This document shows positions 55,030 through 64,000 of a stretch of DNA of 64,000 bases, piece by piece; within the stretch, counting starts at the first letter, position 1; every line of letters starts with the position of its first letter. This stretch comes from Manihot esculenta (Eukaryota > Streptophyta > Magnoliopsida > Malpighiales > Euphorbiaceae), in assembly GCF_001659605.2 (NCBI RefSeq), contig NC_035172.2:21621973-21685972 (forward strand). Reading direction: 5' to 3'. The notes beneath the pieces are model-generated. The model ran no database searches. It was not told the DNA's origin and saw only the letters and a program-made list of their open reading frames with translations. Both the position numbers and the translations under genes were made by a program.

Positions 55030-55860
55030 ATTCTGAGCCATTTGATTCAGGGTTTTGAAATTCTATTTGTACCCTTCAGATCATCCACTTCTCACCATAT
55101 CGGCCCCTACATCTTCCTCAACCATCAAAACTGAACCAAAATAGAACCTCTCACCATCACCCGCAACTCGACACTCTCCTCCTCCTCCTCCGCTCTCCAT
55201 CGCCCCTGTCATCACCTTCCATGTCTTCATCTTCCTCAGCCCTTCGAAGCCACACCAGTGAGCTAAAGGCCACCAGCACCGCCCTTACCAGTACTCAACG
55301 CCTTCATGGACATCATCCTCCTCTTACAGACTTCGGCTTCCTTCCAATCAAAACCAGAAAACCCATTTCCCTCTCCATCAGCTCCCTTTATCTCAATCTC
55401 TCCTCTCCATTGACAGACCCATTTTCCCTAAACACCAGTATCCATTTGCATCCTTCCGCGGACCCACGGTAACTCACACCGGCTCATCCCTCGGCATTCA
55501 CAAGCTGCTTTTTCTCCATCTCTCCTCGATTCCCTCTCGCGAAAAACCCATTTCAGTATCTCCTTTTCTTTTCAATTTCAAGTTCCAGTGGTCTCAACAG
55601 AGGTGAATCTGACGACGTCCGCGCCTCCCCATCTCTCGATCGAAATGACCAAAAGTGCCTCACGAGATACAGGTGCCGTCTTCATCAACATAGCAGCTCG
55701 ACTTCCTCGTCACGGCAACTCTCGGACCCTGTCACACCACAGACGCACATTGCGCCAAAGCACCGAAACTGGACAGAAACTTCACGCTCAAGCAAGGACA
55801 GAGTTCATTGGGTATTGTTTTATTTGTTTTGTTAATTTCTTTTCATTTTTTGTTTTGTGA
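55030..55860 (+). other. GC-richer exon-like patch in CACTA-4, possible captured or leader exon
   Basis: About 800 bases of C-rich sequence contrast sharply with the AT-rich surroundings. Two open frames exist (55221-55472, MSSSSSALRSHTSELKATST start; 55588-55860), Ser/Thr/Pro/Leu-rich and without recognisable domains. A donor-like GG|GTATTG near 55820 is followed by 1.9 kb of intron-like sequence. CACTA-2 has a similar exon-like patch and long T-rich stretch after its left end, so this may be the transcription leader of the element. A captured host 5' exon is the alternative. I do not assign a function. Confidence 0.35.
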
Positions 55861-57799
55861 ATGGATGGAAATATTTCCTTGAATGTTTCTGATTTTAAGA
55901 TATATTGACTATGAATCTGTAGTTGTTAGATAGATTTTTTTTAATCTGTTATCCTTGTTGATCTGTGCATTATTATTATTTTATCCCCTTCTATTTTTGT
56001 TGGATGTGTATGATTTACTATTATTGCTTAAACTTGCTACAATGCCTTTGTTGTTAAGGAAGCTTGATGATTATTACCTTAATGTCATTCCTGTGCTATG
56101 GTGATATATGGTGATAGATTAAAGAGAACGTCCGTTTATTATTGGCTTGAGATTTTGAGCTCACCTTTACGTTCTTATTTCCAACAGTAGAGGAGCTTAA
56201 ATGTTAAACTTGCCAAGTGATTTTGGTTTAAAGTTTTGCTGTTACAATGAAATAATTGATTCATGGATACATGTATCATATGGTTATAATATATGTGATT
56301 GAGAAATTGTTGTGAGTAAGTGAGACATCAACGTGTTCTAATAACTGTATTTAATTTATTTTCTAGTCAAATACAAGGAACCAATATCATAATTTAAACT
56401 CTTTAAGATTATTGATAATTAATTCATTAGAGCATGCTTGGTGCAACTTTTTCATGTTCATTTTTCTAGGTTTAGTTTCAGTTTTGGATTTGAGGTAGAA
56501 ACTACAATGTTCATCTAATTACTTGTTTCTTTTGAAAATTTAGGAAGGAAATTTATGTTATTCTTTATGTTTCATTCTCTATTTATAACTCACTGTTGAT
56601 GGTTAGAAAGCGGAGCACAACAATTAAGACTGTATCTTTCACGTTTGTCAACTTTCGCCTTGGAATTTTCTTTTAAAATTTTACTTGGACCAAATAAAAT
56701 GAATTGTATTAACTTATTCTATTCAAATTCTTGAGAATAGGTAAATGGTTTGCTTGTAGAGCCAATGTGCACTAGCATCTTAGTTGAAACATATCACAGC
56801 AGCTCATGTATGGAAGCGGCATGATGCCATTGAGCATAAAGAAGTTGCTATTTCTTATTTGATTATAATTTTTTAATCTTACTAATTGCAGCACATCTTT
56901 CTACTAATTGAGGGAAAATTAGCACTTAATTGACATATTTACATTTTCATATTCAGGATATAGGTTCACAAAGAATGTTATAATTACTTTGAGTTATTAA
57001 ATTACTCTATTTTGTTGCTGATTCTTTGGCAAAGCAGGATGGTGGTCTTAGGGATTGAAATTGAGAAAGATTACATGTTGGCTGTGTTATCACCATAACA
57101 AATGAGTCAATATATTTATAATTAATTATTTTTGGTAGGAATATGCAATATTACTCTTACTCCATATGGAAACAAATATATATTTCTCTCAATTGTATCT
57201 ATTTTCCTTTTCCACTTCACTGAAATATGTCTTTATTTGTGCTCCTAAATTTTCCATAGGATATCTCCTTGAATCTTTTTCTTTTGTTGTTTCTAAGAAA
57301 ATGGATATTTCTAAATTATAAAGAAATCAAATGGACAATGGAAGGTTATCACACTATTTGCTTTTTTTATTGTCATTGGTACTTCGTGTATGTGACTTAT
57401 CTTACTGTTTCTTATTGAGCTGAAGACATGATTCACATTTCTTTTTCCATTTTAGTTTAGAACTTTAATTTTTTTAATGTAGTTTTTGTAGCTGAAATTT
57501 GTACAATTTGATGTTTATGACTTAAACATAGGTTTCACTATACAAACACTTTTTAAATACTTGAACTTCAGTGTCACTGTACAATTTGATGTTTTTGTTT
57601 TAAATACTTGAATTTATTCATATTATATTGGGTTTATTATGTATTTTTAGTATTTGTGCTTTTAGTATTAGACTACATTGGTGCTTTTGGTATTTTAGAT
57701 TCTAAAATTATAAATTGAAGTGCATGTATATATATTGTTATTGCAATAGGATTATAAATATATTATAAAAAGAAATAGGGATAAATTTATTTTCAAAGC
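55861..57799. other. Intron-like T-rich sequence of CACTA-4, no gene recognised
   Basis: About 1.9 kb of moderately AT-rich, T-biased DNA without long open frames or recognisable homology. The composition resembles a plant intron following the exon-like patch. Confidence 0.45.
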
Positions 57800-58182
57800 A
57801 GCCATCAACAAATGATAAAATGTAAAAAGCGATCTAATTAATTATTATCTGCTTCAATTTAACTATCAATGGTGACTATTTGATGATTATTTAGCTACCA
57901 ATTCTTAACAACTATTTTGCGACTAATTTAGTGACTAAAATTTATAATGACAAATTTGTTTTGACACTCAATTAACGACTACATTTTTGTTGCATATTGG
58001 TTGTTCACATTGGTTGCTAATTTGGCGGTCAAACGGCAATTGGTTATTGGTTTTTATTTTTTTAGTGACCGGTCAAAAACCGACTTCTTCATTTAGTTGC
58101 TATTTTAAAAATAGTGACCATTTTTCCTCAATTAGTGACAAAATTTGACTGCTAATTCACAATTGTTTTTTTTTTTGTAGTG
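57800..58182. repeat. CACTA-4 right subterminal and terminal repeats
   Basis: Degenerate words such as TTTGCGACTAATTTAGTGAC, TTAGTGACCGG, TAGTTGCTATTT and TTAGTGACAAAATTTG precede the terminus TTTTTTTTTTGTAGTG. The final CACTA-type end is intact here, unlike the left end. Confidence 0.8.
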
Positions 58183-58185
58183 TTT

Positions 58186-60342
58186 AAGATGTCGATTTGG
58201 TAAATGGGCCATTGATGCATGGTAGCAATAGAGAGCATTGTGCACACCATAGTGAATTTTACTATTGGTGAGAAACTTTCCTGATAGTCAATGCTGGATT
58301 GTTGGACATGTTCCTTGGCTACCATATAAGCTTGTGATCCACAAATCTATTTGATTTGCGCTTGATTCGAAAAAGCCATTTGTTGCCGATTATGTTTTTG
58401 TTTGGAGGATGGAGAACAAGAATCCATGTGTGATTTAGGACCGCATTTAACTCTTCCTACATAGAAGAGTGTGATTCTTGAACAATCTTTGCTTATGTAA
58501 TTGTTTTAGGTTTAATACGAAAATAATTCTGTTTTGTTTGAGCTAGATTGGCTTGGTGAGAAAGGATAGTGGGGTGAAGGTTCATAGGATGAGTTCAGAG
58601 GGGTGGGTTGGGTTGAGCTGTGGTGTTGTAGGTGGAAAGATCTGCAATGAGATTGACACTGAGTAGTTATGACATGTTTGAGTTAGAGGTGGGTGGAGAG
58701 GGACGACTGAGGATAAAAGGGGAAGAAGATTGGGTTGGTTGAGTGAGGATAAGGATGATGATAAGGGTGAGGGAGGAGATGGAGGTGTAGTAGGGTTAGG
58801 AGTCATACACGGAGACAAGCATGTTGCGTTTGGAGTAGCACTTGATGAGCTAGGTGTAGGCACAACATAGGAAAAAAATTTGCTCCTGAAATTTTACATG
58901 TCATGCCAAATATATCCTACCATTGCTTATCAAAACACTTGTAAGCAACATGATTAGGACTTAGTCCCAAATTGACACAGGAAATGATTCGAAAAGAGAA
59001 TTTATGAGCACTGTACGGTCTAAGCCAAGGAAAAATTGCACATTCAAAAGTTTGAAAACAAAAAAGAAAAATTTTGGAGTTGTTTTTAGTAATGCATTAC
59101 TTGCGCTTTGTTCAAGTGCAAAATTTCAAAATTTTAATGGTAATGACCCATGTGCCAAAATTGTTAAGGTGGTATCCACCAAATGTCTAATTTTTCACTT
59201 AGTTGATCCATTATACTCTTGGGTATATGGGCAAGCAATTCGATAATGAATACAAAGTGGTTATCGAATACCAAGTGGTTTTTATGTAATCTCTGCTATT
59301 CACCCCAATTTGAATGGAAAAATTGAACGCAATTCGATAATGAATACTAGTGGTTTATGTAATCTATGCTATTTACTCCAATTTGAATGGAAAAATTGAA
59401 TTTTTACCAAAAGTTGTTGCTATCATTTGTCTGAACTGAAGTTAAACGTCATGTTTTTCAAAAATTAAATCCAAGTATATCCTGAAAAATATCAACAAAT
59501 AACACAAAATAGCGATGTGTCGAGACACTTTTATGTTCTACTGCAACTATAGGAATTCGAGACAATTTTCCTAACAAACAACTACTACACAGATTTAAAG
59601 AATTTGAACTAAAAATATTTTTATTATTAACTAAATCTTGCAACTTTTTGAAATTCGGATGACCTAGTGGTTGCATGCTAGTCATCAAGTGATGCCATTT
59701 TAACTACCAATGCTTTCTGGAGAGGACCTATCATGTATACACCGCTTTCACTGGGTCCTTGCATCAGTAGATAAGAAAATGGCACGGCTAAAATTTAAAA
59801 TAAATAAGAATTATCAGATATAAATAAAAAAATAAGAATTATCAGATATGAATTTGTGAACTGAAAGCTGATTTTTAATGATTTTTGGAACACACGAGAC
59901 ATTATTAAGATGCAAAGAACCATTCAAGCAAGGCAGCAAGGCTTTACCAGTATGAGTGATGGGCATCCCCTAACCAATACCTGCATGAAGATTGCCATTC
60001 CCGTTATAGCCTTGAACATAAGGAGTAATATGGTTGTAGTTGGCAGCCGTATTAGAGGACCAAGATTGCATGCCACATGGAGAGGCGGGCTACCATGTAA
60101 AGACATAATTAGCTTGTGGAAAGGCTGGATGCGGACCATAGTTGGCTTTGCGAAATTAACTGTCGTGTGGTTACGAAATCCGTATATTTGAAAAGGTCCA
60201 CATGGCCCTTGTTGATTATTGTTTCCCAAATTTTGATTTTGATTCCCACTTCGAAAACGTGATGAAGAAGAAGCAGAAGTTGCATTGAGGGCAGAGGAAT
60301 CCAAAGCTTTAATCACCATATTAGCTTGCAGTTCTTTTGTTC
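58186..60342 (-). pseudogene. Copia-D gag end, protease/integrase and reverse transcriptase start
   Basis: The minus strand, high to low, gives the following. Gag: SSSSRFRSGNQNQNLGNNNQ then FQIYGFRNHTTVNF, a zinc knuckle with Cys losses (CxxC-H-C read as FxxY..H..F). GAG-pre-integrase: GHPNFKKLQDLV, LCSSCLLGKLSR, YFVLFVDIFQD. Integrase: YNGS, KIRHLVDTTLTILAHGSLPL, FWNFALEQSASNALL-like codons. A Pro/Ser/Thr-rich linker (MPTPSSSSATPNATCLSPCM) precedes the reverse transcriptase start EELNAVLNHTWILVLHPPNK, NIIGNKWLFRIKR and WPIYQIDIL. Stops and frameshifts throughout. Position 60342 is the junction with Gypsy-E. Confidence 0.8.
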
Positions 60343-60796
60343 TGATGACCGCCGGACTTTGCGTGTCCAGGTAGGAGGCCAGACCTGCGAAGGCTGCCCC
60401 AGCCCAAAACCCAGGAAGCTTCCTTGTCGGGCCGGTCCAACTTTTTTGGCCCATACATAGTCCCAGAGAGCAGACTGGGTTACTCACAAGTCCAAGTACA
60501 CCAACCACGAGCTCAGTCCACTGACATGACATGAGGAAGGACAGGAGGCCCAGTCACCTCGCAGCTCTGCCTGCATGCGCACCGGAGAGAATTAAATGGC
60601 CGCCTCGCGTGGAGAGGACGTCTGACGCCATTCGTACGTACAGACCTGTTCAACAGAGACAGGTGGCACTGTAGCGAGGGCCATTAGGCATCGCTAGCAG
60701 ATAAAGGGAAAAATAATAAAATGGGAGGAACACCTTCCTCTCCGTCTAAGCTTACACAACCACTGTAAACCCTATTCTCTAGATCTCAGAACATCA
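60343..60796 (+). repeat. Gypsy-E 5' LTR
   Basis: Starts TGATGACCGCCGGAC and ends CTCAGAACATCA, 454 bp, with inverted TGATG...CATCA tips. It is GC-richer than its surroundings. An AATAATAAAATGGG word near 60711 is the only TATA-like candidate. Confidence 0.65.
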
Positions 60797-60815
60797 ATTG
60801 GCGTCATCTGTGGGA
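60797..60815 (+). other. Gypsy-E primer-binding-like site
   Basis: ATTGGCGTCATCTGTGGGA directly follows the LTR, a pattern seen after LTRs of Tat/Ogre-type plant elements. I do not name the tRNA. Confidence 0.55.
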
Positions 60816-60876
60816 AACGAAGGAGACATTTTTCGTCACCAGAGTTCCTTTCTTACAAAACCCACTGAGATCCACA

Positions 60877-62703
60877 ATGGCAAACCACAATGAAAATCAC
60901 ACCGTTAATACTCCAAATGACCTGAGCTCTGCCCAAGAAGGGCAAAAGTTCTCTTTCTCCAGCCCTGCTACTCCCACCAGCCAACCACCAATGCTGCCCA
61001 TACCTTCTCTAAGCTCAGTAGGGAACAAACCCCAAAATACCATCTCCAACCAAGAACTCCAAACCATAACCCTTCAACTGCAAAGCACCGTCCACTGGCT
61101 AGGGCAAATAATGCAACAAAGGGGTCTCAATACCCCATTGAATGTGTTTCCCATAGTAGAAGGAATCCCCACCGCTAAACCTCAATCCACCTTTAACCAC
61201 CTAGCCCCTCAGCAAAGCAGCCATGAAGCTGAAGCAGGAAACAGAGGAGTCGACAGAGAGGAGGAGCCAATGGCCAAAGTCCATGGAAGGAGAGCGAGAG
61301 AACTTATTGACAATGATGAGGTAGAAAGCTATTCCATGGAAACAGCCAAGAGGATGGAGAGTGAAGAATGGAGGGAAAGGTATCGCCTGGGGAAGAGGCG
61401 AGACAAGAGGAGGAAGACGTAGATCAGAAGCTGCAGAAGATGAAGAAGCAGCTCCTGACCGAGCTGGGGGCAAAGGACAATAGTCAGACTCTGCTACCCA
61501 CCTCGTTGCCTTTTTCGGGGAGGATCCAACAAGAAACCATTCCCAAAAAATTCATGATGCCCCCCATGGCGACATATGATGGGACAGGGAACCTAAGGGA
61601 GCACATCTTGAACTACAAGATGTTCATGGAACTGCAGACCTTGTCAGATGCCTTGATGTGCAAGGTATTCCCCACTACACTCATGGGACCAGCGAGAGCC
61701 TGGTTTAATAGTTTAGAGGCTGGGAGTATCAAGAGTTTTGGCGACTTAGCCAGCATCTTCATCAACTGGTTCATGGCAGGAGTACCGGCCGACAAAAAAA
61801 CTAGTTATCTGGAGACGGTCAGACAGAGGAGGAATGAGTCCCTGAGGGAATATGTGGCCCATTTCAACACGGAGGCTTTGCAGATACCCGAGCTAGATGA
61901 AAGCCGGGCTGTGGAGGCCATACAGAAGGGGACCATGAGTTCTTTGGCTCACTGAGCAGAAAACCACCCACCTCCTTGGCAGAACTGATGAAGAGAGCAG
62001 AGAAGTATATAAGGCAAGATGACGCCTTAACAACCAGCAGATTTGCTAAATAAGCTACAGATAGGGGAAAGGCTTAAGAAGAAAGGAGGTTGGACAGATT
62101 TGAGAGAAGGCACAATAAAGGGCCCGAGGCATACAAACAGCCCTGGGACAGAAGAGAACAAAGACAACCCCTACCCAGAAGTAATAACCCCCCCTTAACA
62201 CCTCCAGGGCCGAGGTGCTCGTGGCAGTTCAAGATAAGGAGTTCCTCCAATAGCCCAAGCCTATGAAGGCGGAAGCAAACCGGAGGGATCCTGACAAATA
62301 CTGCCAGTACCACCGCACTCACGGTCATGACACTAATGACTGCTACCAGCTGATCAGTGAGATTGAAAGGCTGATAAAGAGGGGACATCTCTGAAACTTT
62401 GTGAAAAAATCGGAAGGAGAGAGATCCCAGCAGAACCCCACAGCAGAAAGGCTTCGAAGGCTAGGAGCAGGATCGGTGAATGATGGTTCCAGTGGAACCA
62501 TTAACATGATTGTTGGAGAAACTGGAGGTCGGATAAGCAGGAGGGGAAAGAAGAAAAGCCGAGATGGGGAGGGAAGCAGCAGTGAAGTCATGCAGGTGGT
62601 AGAGCATTCCCCTATGACCATCTCCTTCTCTCCCGAGGATGCCCACAGCATTCAAATGCCTCACGATAATGCTCTTGTCATCGAGGCTGTCATCCATAAC
62701 TAC
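60877..62703 (+). pseudogene. Gypsy-E gag and protease start, frameshifted
   Basis: ATG at 60877 (MANHNENHTVNTPNDLSSAQ) opens a Gln/Ser/Pro-rich N-terminus. Near 61400 the frame shifts to a Lys-rich stretch and the capsid: IPKKFMMPPMATYDGTGN, LREHILNYKMFMELQTLSDA, FPTTLMGPARAWFNSLEAGS, FINWFMAG, RQRRNESLREYVAHFNTEAL. Another shift near 61950 leads to ELMKRAEKYIRQDDALTT. A zinc-knuckle-like CQYHRTHGHDTNDCYQL is at about 62301-62352. The protease precursor SFSPEDAHSIQMPHDNALVI ends at VIHNYCN, where the next LTR begins. Stops and shifts show it is dead. Confidence 0.8.
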
Positions 62704-64000
62704 TGTAACGACCCCAAAATGGACCGTCATCGGCGCTAGGATTCAAGTCGGCTTAAGGCCGCCAGAACCCGTAGCAAGCCTGCTATACTCTCTGTGTACC
62801 TGTAAATCTCATACATGATCATATATTTTCTGTGCGAATAAAAAAAAACTCGTTTCTGAACCAAGGCTTAACCTGTGCATGCACTATCTCTGTACTCTGT
62901 ACTCTGTACTCTGTACTCTGTACTCTGTACCCTGTACTCTGTACCCCTGACTAGAGCTTGCTCTAGATGGGTTAACTCATACCAGTTAAGCCTGGTTTTT
63001 CACATACTCTGTAAAACATATACATCTACAGATCATGTACATAACAAAAGATTTACAACACAAAATAACTAAGTCAAGCACAACTTTAAACACAACTACT
63101 ACATCTCGTTAATATTACATGTCCACCCTAAGCTATTACAAATCTCTTCTCTCTTTCTGTACTCTGCTGGCTTTCCCCTGTACACTCTACACTGAACCTG
63201 CAAGACTGGGGTTAAGGGAGTGGGATGAGCTCTATAGCCCAGTGAGTAGAACATTAAAACATATCATTAAAACATGATCTTATGGCATAACACAGACAAT
63301 CCACATCAAGGGTAAACCTGTCACCAAATAGTCCCAGTATCTCCTACCAGGGCATAGTCAAAGGCACCTGGATTTCCTGTCTCATATATGTATATGTGTA
63401 TATAACACCTGTACTTACCATTGCCAGGGCGTAGTCAAAAGGCTCCTGGACTTTACTATACCTGCCAGGGCGTAGTCAAAGGCTCTTGGACTTCTATACC
63501 TGCCAGGGCGTAGTCAAAGGCTCCTGGACTTATCTAAGTGACTATTGAATCATTCAGCATTCACCCACATCAACAAATAACGATGCAATGCAACATATTC
63601 CTGGATTCTAATGCAATCAACCTACTGCATAACCATGATACATGAAAGATGCTAAAAACATTTCATTTCTCAATTACAAGACTTAGGTTTAGTTCCACTC
63701 ACCTCTGGCTATCTGGACTGACTCTGCAGGCTCTATAACCGCTGGAGCAGTACTCACTGCTGCTCTCTCTGGTTCCTCTGGTCTGTGTAGGCACAGATAA
63801 ACTCAAATGAGGGACCAAACTAGCTTATGTACAACTCTATTAAACTCCCCAAGAAGCCCTTTAAACTCATTCAAACATCCATGCAAAGCATGCAAAGGAA
63901 GGCTGGACAGAACACTTTCGGCGGCAGGCTCGGCGGCCGAAATTCTTCTCCAAAGCCGAAACTCAAGCACCTTCGGCGGCCGAATCTCACCTTTCGGCAG
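62704..64000 (-). repeat. LTR of the Gypsy-A/B family, minus strand, running off the window
   Basis: On the plus strand it starts TGTAACGACCCCAAAATGG, the inverse of the family LTR end. Then come the GGCTTAAGGCCGCCAG block, an expanded CTCTGTA microsatellite (about 62889-62945) and inverted CCAGG repeats with GCGTAGTCAAAGGC (63350-63535). The inverted splice-donor-like CTCACCT is near 63700, and the start of the second GCC-palindrome cluster (TTCGGCGGCCGAA) is at 63915-64000. It is B-like in its GACTACGC repeats. Whether it is a solo LTR or a full element is not visible. It interrupts Gypsy-E. Confidence 0.93.

Larger units (their letters stand above)
53349..58182. mobile_element. CACTA-4, non-autonomous element with one degraded terminus
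   Basis: The right end is TTTTTTTTTTGTAGTG at 58182. TSD TTT is at 53346-53348 and 58183-58185. Deleting the element restores an uninterrupted Copia-D reading frame across the site. The left end reads TATTAAAAAAAAG, which is CACTACAAAAAAG with its cytosines lost. Subterminal TAGTCGCTAAATAGCGA and GCGACTAA words relate it to CACTA-1. No transposase is recognisable in 4.8 kb. It contains a Mutator-like MITE (54065-54841) and a GC-richer exon-like patch (55030-55860). Confidence 0.85.
20628..60342 (-). mobile_element. Copia-D, old Ty1/copia element split by three insertions
   Basis: Reading on the minus strand from high to low coordinates gives one element in order. Gag zinc-knuckle region (about 60340-60100), GAG-pre-integrase (59690-59460), integrase (59250-58870), Pro/Ser-rich linker (58863-58582) and reverse transcriptase start (58500-58186) come first. 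Reverse transcriptase middle (53348-53103), reverse transcriptase end with RNase H (27048-26226), polypurine tract and 3' LTR (20843-20628) follow. The junctions close exactly when the insertions and their TSDs are removed. CACTA-4 inserts between codons for QIDILN and FLHG, Gypsy-A in the VDDI codons, and Copia-G just before the polypurine tract. The 5' LTR and early gag are lost beyond Gypsy-E. Confidence 0.85.
60343..62703 (+). mobile_element. Gypsy-E, 5' part of a Ty3/gypsy (Tat/Ogre-like) element
   Basis: A 5' LTR (60343-60796), a primer-binding-like site and a gag region are followed by the start of the protease region. Then a minus-strand LTR of the A/B family interrupts at 62704. It inserted into Copia-D gag. 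Its TSD cannot be checked because the other end is outside the window. Confidence 0.75.

Noticed and set aside
60343..60532. Minus-strand frame beginning MSCQWTELVV joined to the copia gag
   Set aside because: This part is antisense to the Gypsy-E LTR. The apparent fusion is a chance read-through across the insertion junction.
1..64000. Intact host genes, tRNA or rRNA genes
   Set aside because: No cloverleaf-like or rRNA-like sequence was noticed beyond tRNA-complementary primer sites. The only host-gene sequence recognised is the broken J-domain fragment.

Overview
This is a stretch of plant nuclear heterochromatin. It contains no intact host gene and is almost entirely transposable elements inserted into one another. 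Evidence for a plant: CACTA transposases with DUF4218/DUF4216 domains, Ty1/copia and chromodomain-bearing Ty3/gypsy polyproteins, an Athila-like element primed by tRNA-Asp, a plant-type LINE fragment with DUF4283, and an auxilin-like J-domain gene fragment with introns. The AT-rich background suggests a eudicot. The gypsy LTR family resembles what I would expect in Euphorbiaceae, but that is a weak impression. Most boundaries below rest on matching target-site duplications (TSDs) read directly from the sequence.

1-12323: the right part of a CACTA element (CACTA-1, transposase on the minus strand, terminal repeat ending at 7955). It is split by a gypsy solo LTR (2266-3616, TSD ATAAC) and carries a multi-exon auxilin-like J-domain fragment between its transposase gene and its end. 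Then come a decayed gag fragment, a probable old LTR, a degenerate tandem repeat and AT-rich DNA. 12324-18752: a second complete CACTA (CACTA-2, TSD AGA) with a shortened transposase gene, a 49-bp hairpin array, and a small foldback CACTA (CACTA-3, 15886-17770, TSD AAT) inside its second gene. 18753-20627: a foldback MITE and a LINE ORF1 fragment.

20628-60342: one old copia element on the minus strand (Copia-D), cut apart by later arrivals. These are Copia-G (20856-26225, next to D's polypurine tract), Gypsy-A (27049-53097, TSD AGTAT, inside D's reverse-transcriptase active-site codons) and CACTA-4 (53349-58182, TSD TTT, itself holding a Mutator-like MITE). Gypsy-A, a Tekay/Del-like chromovirus, contains Gypsy-B of the same family (32323-41953, TSD ATAGT) in its reverse transcriptase. 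It also contains Gypsy-C (42878-49583, TSD ATCAG) in its integrase. Gypsy-C is an Athila-like non-autonomous element whose LTRs look identical; it keeps a 785-codon gag-tail/protease ORF but no capsid, reverse transcriptase, RNase H or integrase. D's 5' part is cut by Gypsy-E (from 60343), which is cut by a minus-strand LTR of the A/B family (62704 to the window end).

Inferred order: D is oldest; G, CACTA-4 and A inserted into D; B and C inserted into A; C is probably youngest. A and B keep one uninterrupted frame each and are broken only by point stops. Nine of the ten are TAG at CAG/CAA or TGG codons of the sister copy, as expected from decay of methylated cytosine. The observations I rank highest are the recently moved capsid-less Gypsy-C, the GCCGCC palindrome clusters beside the LTR TATA boxes, the inverted segment in B's 5' LTR, and the J-domain gene carried by CACTA-1.
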